Assembly: GCA_902806595.1 (NCBI GenBank)
Contig: CADCXC010000038.1
Coordinates: 3,348,001 to 3,412,000 of the forward strand
DNA from: Pyrenopolyporus hunteri
Taxonomy: Eukaryota > Ascomycota > Sordariomycetes > Xylariales > Hypoxylaceae
Direction: 5' to 3'
Length of the DNA stretch: 64,000 nucleotides
Shown one piece after another: positions 46,233 to 58,222 of the stretch. Both the position numbers and the translations under genes were made by a program. Each line of letters starts with the position of its first letter. Positions within the stretch are counted from its first letter, which is position 1. Under the pieces are notes generated by a model. That model saw nothing but the letters and a program-made list of their open reading frames with translations, searched no databases and was not told the origin of the DNA.

Positions 46233-47460
46233 TCACTTCCCTTTGCCTGCCTGCTGCGCGGCTTCTGTTGCGGCTATCAGTTTTGTCCCATCCAACTCAC
46301 ATGGGGGATATCCTCATTCAGAGACCGAAGCAGAAGAGTGGAATGGTAAGAGAGAAGAATTATACGAACCTCTTCTCGTGGCGTCCTCCAGCAGAGGCAC
46401 GTCCACGGCGCTAGCGGGGAGATGGACGTATCTTACGACCGAGCCTCGGATGAAGACATTTTTGACGGAACTCTGCGTTGTTATCTTGTTAGTACGATTG
46501 AAGCTAGTGCCGTCTCGTTGTAGTTCTTGAAGGCTACAGGAGGGGTAACAGGTATATGGAAAGAAGACTAAGGGGGAACGAGAGAGTAGGTATGCTGAGC
46601 TTAGAGCTACGGTATTATAACTAGAAGTGGATAGGGTTCTCGCTCTGCTATGCAGCGGCCAACGCCAGTACAGAAAATAAAAAGAAAAAAGAAAAGAGGA
46701 CATGAGTTCAATGACGGTAAATGAAATAAACTCGCTCCCATAGTCCAAAGTCCCGCAAAGACTATGAGAAGCTCCGACGTGCGACTTACCAGATGGGGGT
46801 ACTTTAATTCCTCGACGACCTGGATATCGTCGAGCTTGATGTTGAGATACTGATCGACGCTCTTCAACGTGCCTCGGATCTGGATGTCGTTCTTGAGCTC
46901 GACCGTCACCTCGTGGTCGATGAGCGTTTTGAAGAAACTATTTTCCGTGCCCGGTTAGTGAGGGTTGGTTTCGATGTTAATCTCCCGACTTCATTTCCTG
47001 CTCCCTTCTCTTGCTTCATTTCATTTCTTGCTATATTCCACGATCTTATCCTAGAGTCCACCCTGAAAGTGACAGGGTCCTAAGCCACAGGCGCCTCAAA
47101 TAAGAAGGTGAAGGCAATGAATAGAAACGCAGTGCCCGCGTTAGAGTCGGAGTTTGGAATACGGCCGCCAGAGAGGTTCACGTGACGACGCATAGGAAGC
47201 CGTGTTTGTCCCCGCCCATGGACAGGAACGAAAGAAGCACCGCATGCCATCCATCACATTCAACCAGCCTCGAGTTCCGGGCACCGAGTTCCTTAGCGTA
47301 GGTGTGGCGCCGCGCACCGACCTCGAGTTTTGATACCACCCTGAAACCGCAGCCGTGGGAGCAAAAAGGATATATCTACCGCAAGAAGCCGTTCCGAAGG
47401 CGAAATAGGGAAAGTAGAAAACTAGGAAAGAGGCTTGGCTACGTACCTGAAGAACAGCAT
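46233..47460 (-). CDS. lsm2: U6 snRNA-associated Sm-like protein Lsm2
   Basis: Subunit of the heptameric Lsm2-8 ring on U6 snRNA in the nucleus and of Lsm1-7 in mRNA decay in the cytoplasm. Four minus-strand exons, 47460-47447, 46937-46790, 46472-46370 and 46273-46233, give 101 residues, close to the ~95 of other Lsm2 proteins. The first exon is just 14 nt and encodes MLFF plus part of a serine; joined to exon 2 it gives MLFFSFFKTLIDHEV. Sm motif 1 is VELKNDIQIRGTLKSVDQYL and Sm motif 2 is FIRGSVVRYVHLP. Introns are 509, 317 and 96 nt, long for this genome and longer than the coding sequence. CTAAC branch sites precede the first two acceptors; the third acceptor (CTGATAG) has only a weak branch site, so the last 14 residues are less certain than the rest. 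Confidence 0.94.
46938..47446 (-). other. 509-nt first intron of lsm2
   Basis: Donor GTACGT directly after the 14-nt first exon, acceptor AAAATAG, branch site CACTAACC. It is the longest intron in the window and about eight times the usual size here. No conserved coding sequence can be read inside. Confidence 0.85.
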
Positions 47461-48764
47461 ATTGGGAGCTGTCCGAGTCTTCGGGGCTGGAATGGAAGGG
47501 GGGCTTCGTTAATATGAATGAATTATGTAGTTGGACTCCCGACGTTGTTCGCCCGATTCGCTGGGACGCTTCGGTCAAAGTCCATATACATTATTACCTA
47601 ACGTTCAGGTACCTAGGTACTGGGTAAAAAACCGGGGCCCCCCGTGAGCCTCTTTCTCTCCCTACCTCACGTGACCAGGAAACGCGCCCCCAAATGGAAC
47701 TCGCTAGCGTTAGATCGATCGCATTGCAATTGCCAGTGCCAGTGCCAATTAACCAGTAACATCGAAGTTACCCGTGACAATTTACCAGTACCAAAAAGCT
47801 GATCGTCTTCTACGAACCAAATCACCGGGGCACCAATTACCCAATTGCCATACGGATATGAACTCCACAAAGAGCCGTTATTACGCATAAGAATGTAACA
47901 ACACATGAACGTATACTTTAGAAGCGCGAATTGTACTTCGTATTCCCTATGTCTCTGTTCCATATTCCCCATCCGGCGACGGATTACCATTGGAAATCTA
48001 TGTCCATCCCGACTCCCAGCGTGGGGGTCCAGGTTTCCAGCGAGATTCCTATCTTTTTTTTTTCCAATCTTGGCAGAACTTTGCCTCTGATTTCTTACTT
48101 TCTGTTTCTTTCTTTTCTTTTTTGTTTTCCCTCTGGAGTCTCACGAATTCAACGCCAACCCCCCTTCGCCTGACGCATGTTTGGTAGCCTGACCACTTAT
48201 GTGCGCGCCCGAGGCAAAATACATCCGCCCTAAAGTAGTTGACAAGAACTAAATAAAAAGGAGAAGGTAGAGAAAAAAAACAACGGCAACCAGATTTGGC
48301 GAATAAGGGGGTATCCATCCGTTCGTCTCGTTTCATTCCATGCAATCTTTCTCCCGTCAGACTTCCCTAGACCGTATCCTTCCCACCGAATGTGCCAAAT
48401 ATGCAATTTGCATTAGTAAAAAAAAAAAAAAAAAAAAGAAAAGAAAGAGAAAAAGGGAACGGAAATATTATCGCGTGGGCGATGAAGAACGGTTTAGGAA
48501 AATCGAGAGCGAGTGTCCTGACGCCCCTTTGCTATTCCACTGGTGGACCTCCGAGATCTACGAGTCGTAAAGCGGCTCGCGCTGGTCGATACCGCTGAAA
48601 AAGAAGCCCAACCAGTACAACCGCCCCTCCGAAAAACGACTCCCTACTATGCTCCTCATCGCCCGGAATTGGATACGGAAAGGTATAGGTAGTAAGAATC
48701 CAGCTTGTCGTAACGTCATAACGGCTCACAAAACAAAGCGGCGTGGCGCGACCAAAAGCTTCCC
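47461..48764. other. Spacer between hap2 and lsm2
   Basis: lsm2 promoter and hap2 3' flank, both genes being on the minus strand. Contains TACCTAGGTA at 47610-47619, a CCAGTGCCAGTGCCAATT repeat near 47730, a T/C-rich stretch near 48050-48130 and an A20 run. No gene supported. Confidence 0.5.
48418..48437. repeat. A20 homopolymer
   Basis: Twenty consecutive A residues on the plus strand, continuing into an AG-rich tract, downstream of hap2. Confidence 0.95.
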
Positions 48765-49709
48765 TCAGCTGTCCTCTTCAGCGTCATCATCCTCGTCATC
48801 GTCAGGCGTGTCCGGTTGTGTTTTTACTTTCTTGTTTGGCGCGGTGGAATTGGACTCGGACTTCCTCTTAGTGCCCGTCTTAGCTGTTGTCGTCTCGCCA
48901 GCGTTGTTGTCCTTCTCCTCGCCGTTACCCTTATTCCTTTCGATCTCGGCTACTTCTTCTGCCGTTAGGAATCGACCGCCGGGACCTCGGGGTCTTCGCA
49001 TCGCATGATTGTGCCGGGATTCATGTAAGTATGGTTTTCTGCCCTTGCTCGTCAACCTTAACGCCTCCTCTAAGCGCTGCCGGGCTACTCTGCGCTTGAG
49101 GATACGATGGAATTGCTTCGCATTGACGTATAACGGAGACTCTTCAGCACCAGCCGCCATCTCGGGTGATTGGGGAGGGGGCATGGGTTGTGTAGGCGGC
49201 ATTGGGGGAGGCGCGACGGCGGAGCGACCACCTGTATGGTTCATCATGGGAGCACTTGGGACGCCGGGGCTTGTGACCTGGCTCAGACGTCGTCCGGGTA
49301 GTTGATTTACATTATTCATCTGCTGAGGCGAACGGGGGTCGCGCGAGTCTTTCTTTCCTCCAGGCGTCATCCTCGGCGAGTTCTGGGGGAGGCTAGGGTC
49401 CGAAGGTATGTATGATGAATAGCCAGTCCCGCCGGCCGCGGCGGCGGTTGCGGCCATGGCAGCCGCCTGGATCTGGGGTACACCGTAGTGCATCCCCTGC
49501 TGGGGAACGCCGTACTGGGTTTGGTACATGTTGTGTCCTTGCCCGGGGGTTGAGGTTTGGTGTTGCGAGGGAAGGATTGGCGAGGTCTGAACGCCGTGCT
49601 GATGTATGCTGTGACTCGTCGGGGACGTGATGCTGTTCCCAGCACCAGAATTCGTGTAACCAGAATGCGCCGACTGTGGTGGTTGCTGGTATTGCGCGTA
49701 GTCCATCAT
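48765..49709 (-). CDS. hap2: CCAAT-binding factor subunit Hap2/HapB (NF-YA)
   Basis: DNA-contacting subunit of the heterotrimeric CCAAT-binding complex with Hap3 and Hap5, a global activator and redox/iron regulator in the fungal nucleus. Single exon of 314 residues from the first ATG of the MMDYAQYQQPP start; the frame is open further upstream only from a TTG. Residues 1-185 are Gln/Pro/Ser-rich, as in NF-YA activation regions. The conserved core is at about 189-247: the Hap3/Hap5 association helix EESPLYVNAKQFHRIL then RRVARQRLEE, a linker, and the DNA-binding RKPYLHESRHNHAMRR-RGPGGRF segment, with all the family His/Arg positions present. The C-terminal part is Lys-rich with KRKSESN and NKKVKT, probable nuclear signals, and ends in an acidic DDDEDDDAEEDS tail. 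A 14-kb region without other recognised genes lies upstream. Confidence 0.96.
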   Translation of the reverse strand: MMDYAQYQQPPQSAHSGYTNSGAGNSITSPTSHSIHQHGVQTSPILPSQHQTSTPGQGHNMYQTQYGVPQQGMHYGVPQIQAAAMAATAAAAGGTGYSSYIPSDPSLPQNSPRMTPGGKKDSRDPRSPQQMNNVNQLPGRRLSQVTSPGVPSAPMMNHTGGRSAVAPPPMPPTQPMPPPQSPEMAAGAEESPLYVNAKQFHRILKRRVARQRLEEALRLTSKGRKPYLHESRHNHAMRRPRGPGGRFLTAEEVAEIERNKGNGEEKDNNAGETTTAKTGTKRKSESNSTAPNKKVKTQPDTPDDDEDDDAEEDS

Positions 49710-52700
49710 TATCGGGGACGGGTAACGCGCGGGGCGGCGGGGATTTTGCAATACCCAAACGTCGATGCCTCTCTTGTGATGCGAATCAGAGACAAGCGGG
49801 TACGTCTAATAATAAAATATGCTGGCCACTTAGGGGATGCTAGTGGTACAAGCTTTTTTGGCTGAGATGATGAATTAAGACCGTGCTCAAAAGCTAGTCT
49901 TGGGGTTGCTTGACGTCCTGGAGATAAAGGCTGTAGGGTTGGCTGCAGTTGGGCATACGCGTTGGGATGGCCCTTGGTCACTTAGGTAGCCGCGAAGTAG
50001 GCTGGATGTGCATCCAATCTATTGGATATGCGCGGATGAGCTGGCAATGGATGATGTGGTAGGTGCACGCAGAGGGTCGCACCAGGGCATATGCAAATGC
50101 GAATGTATCTCGCGGGGTGGGATCAGGACGCTCCAGATCCTGAAGAAGGCGGACTTTAAACAACCACGTGAGAATCCGGGGATACGTGAGCTGCTGTGAG
50201 GCTATCCAGTTCGACGAGCCTATGATGATGACCCTGCGGGAGCGGGTAGCCTAGCTAAACAGCTCAAGGTTGTGCTCGAGGCCTATTCGCAAAGGCCGTT
50301 TTGGTTGTGGAGATCTATCCAACCAAAGACATTAGACATCAGATTCGCCATGTTAAGTATAAGGGAAGCTCGGATGACGGGAGGGGGGGTGAGAGGAGGG
50401 GAAGGGGGTGTGAGAAATCGTCCTTTTTTTTTCGCGCTGGGCCACCACTTGATGCGCTGGCATGCATGACGGAATATGCACAGGCTTGGGCCCCACCCCG
50501 TCGACCAGCTCATACAGCGCGACAGGAGATCCCAACTCCCTATTGCCCAGCAGTGGCGCGAGGCAAAGGCTGCCCGATGCTAAACCTCGCAAAGAGAAAC
50601 CCGTCTGACGCCATAGAAGCTAGGTTGTCAAGCTCTACTGCCATGTTGGAAACCCTTTTCGAGGCTGCATCGCGGGCGATTGGCGATTGGCAAAGGAGCA
50701 TATGCAATTCTCGAACACATGCGAGGTACGTACAAATAGCTCCTTTGGGAAGAGGCAGTGGGTTGCTAGCCACACCCAAGGGCAGGGGAAAGGTGTGCGG
50801 AAGAAAAGGGACAAGGAAGGAAAAGGAAAGGACCGAGACCAGTTACGCAAGAATGGTAGGTCTGTGCCTTGGGGTGGAGGAGCTTGCGACTCGAAGAGGG
50901 TATACCCGATCGTCAAGCCTTGCCTTAGTGGGAAACAGACCAGATGGTGTGGTTGCGGTGTAGATGGTGTGTGGATGTATCGTTGCAGACGGGCAGATGG
51001 GGAACGAACGGAAAGCGACGAAGGTGTGCGAGAACATATGAGAAAAAGATATACATACCTCTTTTTGGTAGGTTTCCAAGTACTTGGGTTCGACCTACGC
51101 GCGGTACCGGACTGATGGGACCTGTCGCGTCGTCTATCGCAACAGATTGTTAGTTAGTTGGAAATTAGATTAATCCCAGGAGGTCAGAGAGCGAGAGGAG
51201 TCATTGGGGATGGATGGCTTGGGCGGGAGTGAGACTATTACAATGTCTGAGGAAGGGAAGAACGGACGAGAATATTGAACGAACGGATGCATCCGGGGGG
51301 GTTGCCAATGTACCATTCTGGGGTAAGCTTGCGACAACGTAATATATGATCAAAAATAGCTGGGTGTAGCTATAATACCAGGATTGGCGTGGCTCGGAGA
51401 TGTTTGTGTAGGAGGAAGCTGGCCAGCGCAGGCCCGGTGTGGGAAGACGGTGTATGATGTAAGGTGGGATATGTAGGTAGATAGGTGGTAGATGGCAGAT
51501 GATAGACGGATAGGATAACTTACCAAAGAGAAAAAGGGCGAGGAAATTAATATCGCGCCTCGAAAATATCTCCGCGTCCTAGGAGGCTTGGGGAGGTGAG
51601 GGCTACAAGAATGCTAATCGCGTTCTGATTGAACCAAGGAAATCTTGATAATTGTTGTCCGCAGACGGCCTCAATCACCTGATAGGTAGATAGAGCCAAT
51701 GGCGACGGTGAAGTTAGTCCTGTTGATGGTGATAGGTCTCTGTATCTATTCATGAAGGAGTTAGTTATATGGCGGGCGTCAAAGAGCTCGATGATTTGCT
51801 AGATTCGGGGTGGGTTTCTTGTCGCCTGTTTTGCGCCGGACCGCTTACTGGCTAGAATTTTTATTTATCGACGTCCCTCCTTCTCGATATGACTTAGAGA
51901 CTTGGAGGAAAGGACAGGAACTTGAGGAGGGCGACAAGGAATTTGTTTCATGCTTATGAGGGACAAAGAAGGAAAAGCAAGTAGTAGAATGGGGTACGAC
52001 ATGCAACATACCTTTCGCGGTGTCTCGCGACACTTTTTTTTTTTCTTCTTCTTCTAACGGTACAGGTAATAGTATAGTAGTATGCCTATATAATATGGCG
52101 CAGTATAAATTCCTATGCACAGCAGCAATTCGTGCATGCGCGAGAGGAACGTCGACTAGAATAAGTGTTAGGGTGAGAGGACGTATCGCTCGACTGCGGC
52201 TGTCGCGTTCATCAAGCGTCTCCTCGCGCGTCGATCCGATAACAATGTCGGCGATGAGGGGGGAATAGGTATCAGAAGGGATAAGAGCGCCGAATGCAGT
52301 AGTCGCGACGTATAGCGCGTACTTCCTGGTTGGCTGCAAAGGTACTCTCCTCTTGTGTTCGTTGTGTGCCCGGCTGCTCCAGTTGTGCCTTTGTTCCCTG
52401 GGCTTGTAGGTACCTGGGACGCTGCACGTTCAGGCGAGCCGAGGACTGCTACTGGACAAATGGGAATTTTTGTGCGGACCAAGTCAGCCCAGATAATGCG
52501 GAGCGGATAAATGTATGTGGTTTGGGGGGAGGGATCGGTATAGAGTTATAGAACAAGGGCTTCAAGAAAGACTCAATTTGATTCGATGTTTTAGGAACAG
52601 ACTTTCTGGGAGCTGTTTGGATGAAAAAAAGACAGAGCGTGGGAGGAGGGCCAATTGATTCGATGAAATTTTTAACAAGTGGTGGACCAAGAGGGGATTG

Positions 52701-53100
52701 ATTGGTGAGAAATAGGCAGAGGGCGAGTAAAAATTGAGAGAAGGCGAGCCTCGAGGGGGTCCAAGAGGGGCCCGACGTTTTAATGGGGCTGCAATTGTGA
52801 CTAATCAGCTGCCATTCTGAAATCCTCGCTGTGGGCCCGTGTGGGCCTCGGTCCCCGCTATTATGCCAGCATAGGGATAAACACACTGTGATTATTACAG
52901 CAAAGCCCCGAGGCGTTACCAACCTGTACGTAGGTACCTCGACCCCCCTGCCTCACGTCTCCTAGTCCGGTCTGGTCTGGTTGTCTTCACGCCGTAGCAT
53001 ATGCTAGGTAGTACTGCCTGGGTGGTACCTTAGGTACAACAACATTTGATGGACAACACCTAAGATAGGTAGGTACCTAGGTACACACATAGGTATTGAA
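49710..53100. other. hap2 upstream region, no gene seen
   Basis: Likely promoter and leader of hap2 plus spacer. Several overlapping open frames (for example 50301-50963 of 220 codons, and 52449-52922) occur in purine-rich sequence but carry no family motif. TACCTAGGTA occurs at 53074-53083 within the 12-bp palindrome GTACCTAGGTAC. Confidence 0.45.
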
Positions 53101-55842
53101 GGTTCTCGATAGACGAGCCATGCACCCTGTTACCGCTGAAAATCTCTGTGGCGGCTGGCTGGGGCTGATGGGGGTGTTGATTCCGGTCTTCGCTTCCACT
53201 GCTGCTTTAGGCCCGTCCGTCTTTTTTTCGCAACTTTCTGCAACGTTCTCGACTCTTGTTATTATTCTTGTTATTATCATTATTATTTTTATTACATTAC
53301 CAAATGCGACACTTTCTTTCTCGTCACATTCTGTCATGTGTATAATCGCGTTGTGATTGCAAGGTTCTTTATATTTCCTCATATGATCTCGATGCGCAAG
53401 ATAATTGCGGCATACATAACATAACCACATAACATAACCAACAGCTCCCTCCTCTGTCCCTCTTCTCCTCTGATGCGTTGCTACATACCTACATACGTAT
53501 ATACATATACACTTACATGCGACGTATGTACATGCCTTACATGCCTTACGTGCCTACATATCACAGCGGGCAGTCGAAGACTTGGCTATGTTGACACATG
53601 TTTTCCCGTAACTGTTGTAAATCATATACGCTCGCTCGAGCCGGTGGCCGGGGGTCTTCTGCTACATACTGTCATGTATGTACGTTGTCTCCAAACCCCC
53701 CCAGCCCCCTCCGAGATCTGTCCTTACGTAGATAGTCTGCTTGACGTGTCAGCGGGCATTCTCGAGTTACGGGAGAATCATGCTTGACAGGGATCCCGTA
53801 GGGATGCCGTCTTCCAAGTCCCCGCGCGCCAGGACTTCACATTGCGTCTCCTATATGCACACTTATACGTACACAGACACAATACACACAATACACATAA
53901 TACACGGACACTACACCACATACCGCATAGTAGTAATGTAGTATATAAATGTCTACTATGTATGTATGTACGTGTGTATGTACACACCACCTTGCCCGCC
54001 TTACGAGTTACACTGCTACTGCAAATGGTGAGATTCAGCGGGGTTTGGCTAATCATGGTAGCTTTCGGCTTTACCAAGAACCAAGGATAGATGCCGGTCA
54101 GTGGGACACGCAGGCGGCAGACCAAACTCACCCACGTCCCTTTGTAAAGACTGCAATTTCTCCCCTTTCATTACATACTACTTTACATACATGTGCGTTA
54201 TACGAAATCCGGTCCAAAGTCTTGCCGCCGGTTACTCGCCTCCGATCCGTTCATACAACTAACATATTACCTCGAATTCAAACTCGGCACAGAAAGAAAA
54301 GGGTACGGGCCCTTACGTCGAGTCTTTCTACACGAATCCCCCAGATCGACACCAGCATGGCAGATGATCACTGTGGCGTGTGGCGACACCCGTTGTTATT
54401 TATGCTAAGCACCCCGGCCTATATCGTACTGTGCGCTATGTATGCTACGATACGAAAGTACACACAATCGTAAGACGGGATAGGTAGCTAGCTCTAGACC
54501 ATTGAGCTTAAGCAGCGAGCAGCGCGAGTCTAATTATAGGTCGACTTCCGTAACCAAGCGTCGACGCAAGACCCGCGCTGCGTACCTCTGTGGTATCTCT
54601 CCATTCTCTGAGAATCGGGTACGGCAGGAATTGGTAAATGCTCTTGTAAAATGCCTTTATTGCAGAGTATCTGCGTATTTCAACTACCTGGCTTACACGT
54701 CACGGAGACACTAGGCCCGCCTGGCTCTGTTCGGAGTATCTGCATGTCAGCAATCACAGTGCCGGCTTCTGCCACACGAACGGAGACACTGTGAAACTGG
54801 CACAAAACTGGCGCATACAACACAACACGACACATCCATCCCTCCGCTTGTTGGATGCATCATTCTGACGGTGAGTGGGAAGCCAGCGGGCGGAGCCCAT
54901 TCCTTTCCTGCTCAGGCATCACCTTCCGTTGCGGCTTCTAGCTATCTCAGCTCCGAAGCGTTCTTTGAATATAGTTATACATACAAGTATATCGAAAAGT
55001 CGGTGAAATAAGACTCCGCAGTAGCCTACCCCCCAGACCGAGGTTCCTAGACAGGTAACTTTCGCTCGCTAGGGACGATATTGTCGTCACCAGATATAAG
55101 AAAAGGGCATTAAGAAGTGAATGGAAACAAGGCGGTAAGCTGGTGCGTATATACAATGTTCTAGTATTCTAGTGAGGGCCTTGTCGGCAAAGGTTTGGGA
55201 ACCTGATTTACGACGATCTCCATCGTGAGTGGTTGGAAATTCGACCCTGTATGAATTTTATGACTGGTCCAAAATCAGTCTTGGGGTTCTTGTTTCGTAG
55301 CGCCTCAGTGGTCCGTCTGATCCGACTTACGTATGTAGGAGGTTAGCTACTAGCCCGTACCAAGGAGCTACTGAAGATAGCAAAGGTTAGGATTGTCGGG
55401 GTGGGGAGAGATGGGGAGAGAGCTAAACCCACCCTAACCATCGAGGGATTTGGTCGGAGAGACAAGTCAACCGCCCAAACAACGTCGCCAGTCTCGGTAC
55501 GAACCTAGATACGGCGGCAATGGCTCGTCTTGGGGGCGCCGCAGTGCGGAGAACCTAAACTCATCCATTCGTATCGATCGCAGCCCGTCACATGCGACGC
55601 CAGTCCATCGCCAGAAAAGCGAGCACTGACACAAGCGGACTGATCCGCATGTTTACATACTATGTGTGTAGAGGTGCATATTCTTTTCTCGGCGAAATGG
55701 GAGCTCAGTTCTGCCCATATAGAGCTTCAACCTACCTATACACAAACCTATCTGTCTACCTACATGCTTCATATTTTTCCCGTTTCAGCGAACTTACTAC
55801 TACCGTAGCTCCTGTTTCTGTTGTTATTAGATCATATTCCCG

Positions 55843-55866
55843 TTTTTTTTTTTTAAAAAAAAAAAA
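55843..55866. repeat. Perfect T12A12 palindrome
   Basis: Twelve T residues directly followed by twelve A residues, flanked by CCCG and GTGT. Confidence 0.96.
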
Positions 55867-57388
55867 GTGTCGCCCGTATCCTAACCAATACCAATCTTTT
55901 CTCTCGGTCTCAAAGGGCCGCTGACGTCTCGCCGAGGCAATTAATTTATTCAAGCCCATGTATACAGACTTATTAATTGCCTCCTATGTGTAGCTTACTA
56001 GGCATCGGATGTCGACCAAATATCCTAGAGCCCCCCTCCAGATAAATCTTTAGTGCGCCTCTAGAGAATTTGGTAGCAATGACGGCTAACTATTTTCAGC
56101 CTCATCGTCCCTGTCCGATCTACCCGGTCGCTGTTTTGATAGTCGCAGTTCGAACAAGCCAACCAGTTACAGGGACGGGAGCTTCTCGAATCGCCACGAC
56201 GAAGCAAGCTCTTTGCCAATTTCCCAAATCTGCAATGAGCTCATGAGACACATCCGGGGGAACACTGACGAATGAGAAGTCCCTGTCGACATTCTGCCCT
56301 CCAATTCGACGTCCGTTCTTCCACACCCTCTCCACGTTTATGCTTATGCATTGTCTCGCGTACCTGGCGCCTAGGGTCCAGGCCGCATGGACGGCCGGGG
56401 GATATTCAAGCTTCTACCAGGCTCATCACATGCTCATCACCAACAGTGGCATCGTCTATCTGGGAAAATCTGTCTTAGTTTCATACCATCACCCATAATA
56501 AAAAGGTAAATTATTCGGTAGATCACTCGAAACTTAGCGCTGAATTCCTCCCGAAATTCGTATTGCCGCCTTTACGTTTCCTTATAGCGGATTAGTTCAT
56601 CAAGGCCTGGATTCGGCATGACGTTCCCCCTTACGAGCATGTAGTTTACTTACGCTTTCTCGGTTGAAATTAACAATAGTAGCAACGGCCCATGGCAAGA
56701 CCCCTGGTATGAGCAACAATAAGCGCTAGAGAATCTTTAAGTTCATAGTAATTTAATGTTTGAAAACTTTCCAGGCCCGTTTCGAGGCGATCCCGAGTTA
56801 TTAGAACTCGTCTATTCAGCCCCCAGCCGTGCGAGAATCTCAAGGGAAACTTCGGTCTATTACGGACATCGGTCGACTGTGGCCCTATTCCCACTAACAC
56901 CGAAGCTTCTTATCACCAAAGGTGGTAATTGCCCCGGTGCCTCTTTCATTTCCCGAATGTGATGTCCGCACCGAGGCTCTCCATCACTGTGAAGATAGGG
57001 ATAATAGCATTCAGCTACTTGCGGGTCAAAGTCCGTCGATCCCTCTAGCCCATCAGAATCATCTTAGACGGCAGTATCTCGGTGGATAGGAAGGTACACA
57101 TTCTTACTAAGGCGAGAGACCACGACAATACAAAGGGGATTCTACCTAGGCGAATGGCGACTCGAACTCCGCAGTAAACGATACCTTTCATCTCCTCCCT
57201 CGCAGGGGTGAGATCAAGTCCGTGAAACTAGCTTGTAGGAAATTAACGAGTTTACAGAGACCGGATGGTTAGATACCCTGGATTGCATTCTCCCGCGGCG
57301 CCAGCACCATTGGCATCTATCGACTGCCAAGGAGATTGCTAGAGCTACGTCTTACAATTAACAGGATAGGAGACCCGAATGAGCAAGC

Positions 57389-57414
57389 CGTGGAAATTGG
57401 ATATAATTTCCACG
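57389..57414. repeat. Hairpin with 10-bp perfect arms
   Basis: CGTGGAAATT and AATTTCCACG are exact reverse complements, separated by six bases. No T-run follows directly, and the host is eukaryotic, so it is not called a terminator. Confidence 0.85.
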
Positions 57415-58090
57415 ATCCCGAGGGAACGCCAGGGAAGTGCCACCGGCTTCAATGTCTCCCCTATGCACTATACAAGCTTCACGTCTGTCACTGACGAACT
57501 TTACCTCTTGTTTCAGTGACATGGCAGCCAGGTCGAGATGTAGAATCAACTCGGTACCGTATACGCCTAGATCCGGGCTCTCTGCTCCGCCGAAGGCCAG
57601 CTAGCATCGCCACTTCTGAGGATCTCAATACGCTGGCTCTCGGCCCCATCATCATGAGCTAATTGTGGTGATCTCGAACTGAGCTGTCACGCAACACGTG
57701 TTGGCTCTCAACGTAATTCTCATCGCCTCTCAACATACCATCCTCTTGTGAACTCGCTTGGGTATCATCGTCAAACTCACTAGCGAGCTGGACAGCGAAG
57801 AAGTGGCCCCGGCCTGTTCTGTGGAGATGAAGTGAAAAGGGGGAAGGTGTCAGTATTTCGAACTTGGCGTCCAGTGGTAGTAGTTATCGGCACTGACACT
57901 GCCTCGCCATCCTTTTGGGGAATAGTTAAGCGCTGGCTCAATAGGAGTAGGAGGAACTCAAGTGAAGTCGGACATCATTGACACCTTTCGTTTGTAGAAA
58001 TATTCGATGTCAACAACAGATCAACAATAAATATGATACTGGAGTCCGTCAGTAGGCTTTTTCTAATACTGTATATGTGCAAAGAATAAG

Positions 58091-58108
58091 GTCTCGGCTA
58101 GCCGAGAC
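58091..58108. repeat. Perfect 18-bp palindrome
   Basis: GTCTCGGCTAGCCGAGAC equals its own reverse complement. Confidence 0.95.
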
Positions 58109-58207
58109 GTCAGTCTATACTTTGAGGGACTTCGCCTGTGAGGAAATTCCCCGTCCGGTACTTTATCGCGCATTATTATGCTATGTTCAAACCAGCATAG
58201 CCGTACG

Positions 58208-58222
58208 CTATGCTATGCTATG
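58208..58222. repeat. Short (CTATG)3 tandem
   Basis: Three perfect pentamers, about 100 bp from the 18-bp palindrome. Confidence 0.9.

Noticed and set aside
49710..49751. TTG-led extension of hap2
   Set aside because: The first ATG of the frame is at 49709, where the usual HapB-like N-terminus begins.
50301..50963. 220-codon open frame upstream of hap2
   Set aside because: Purine-rich composition, open frames on other strands too, and no recognisable domain.
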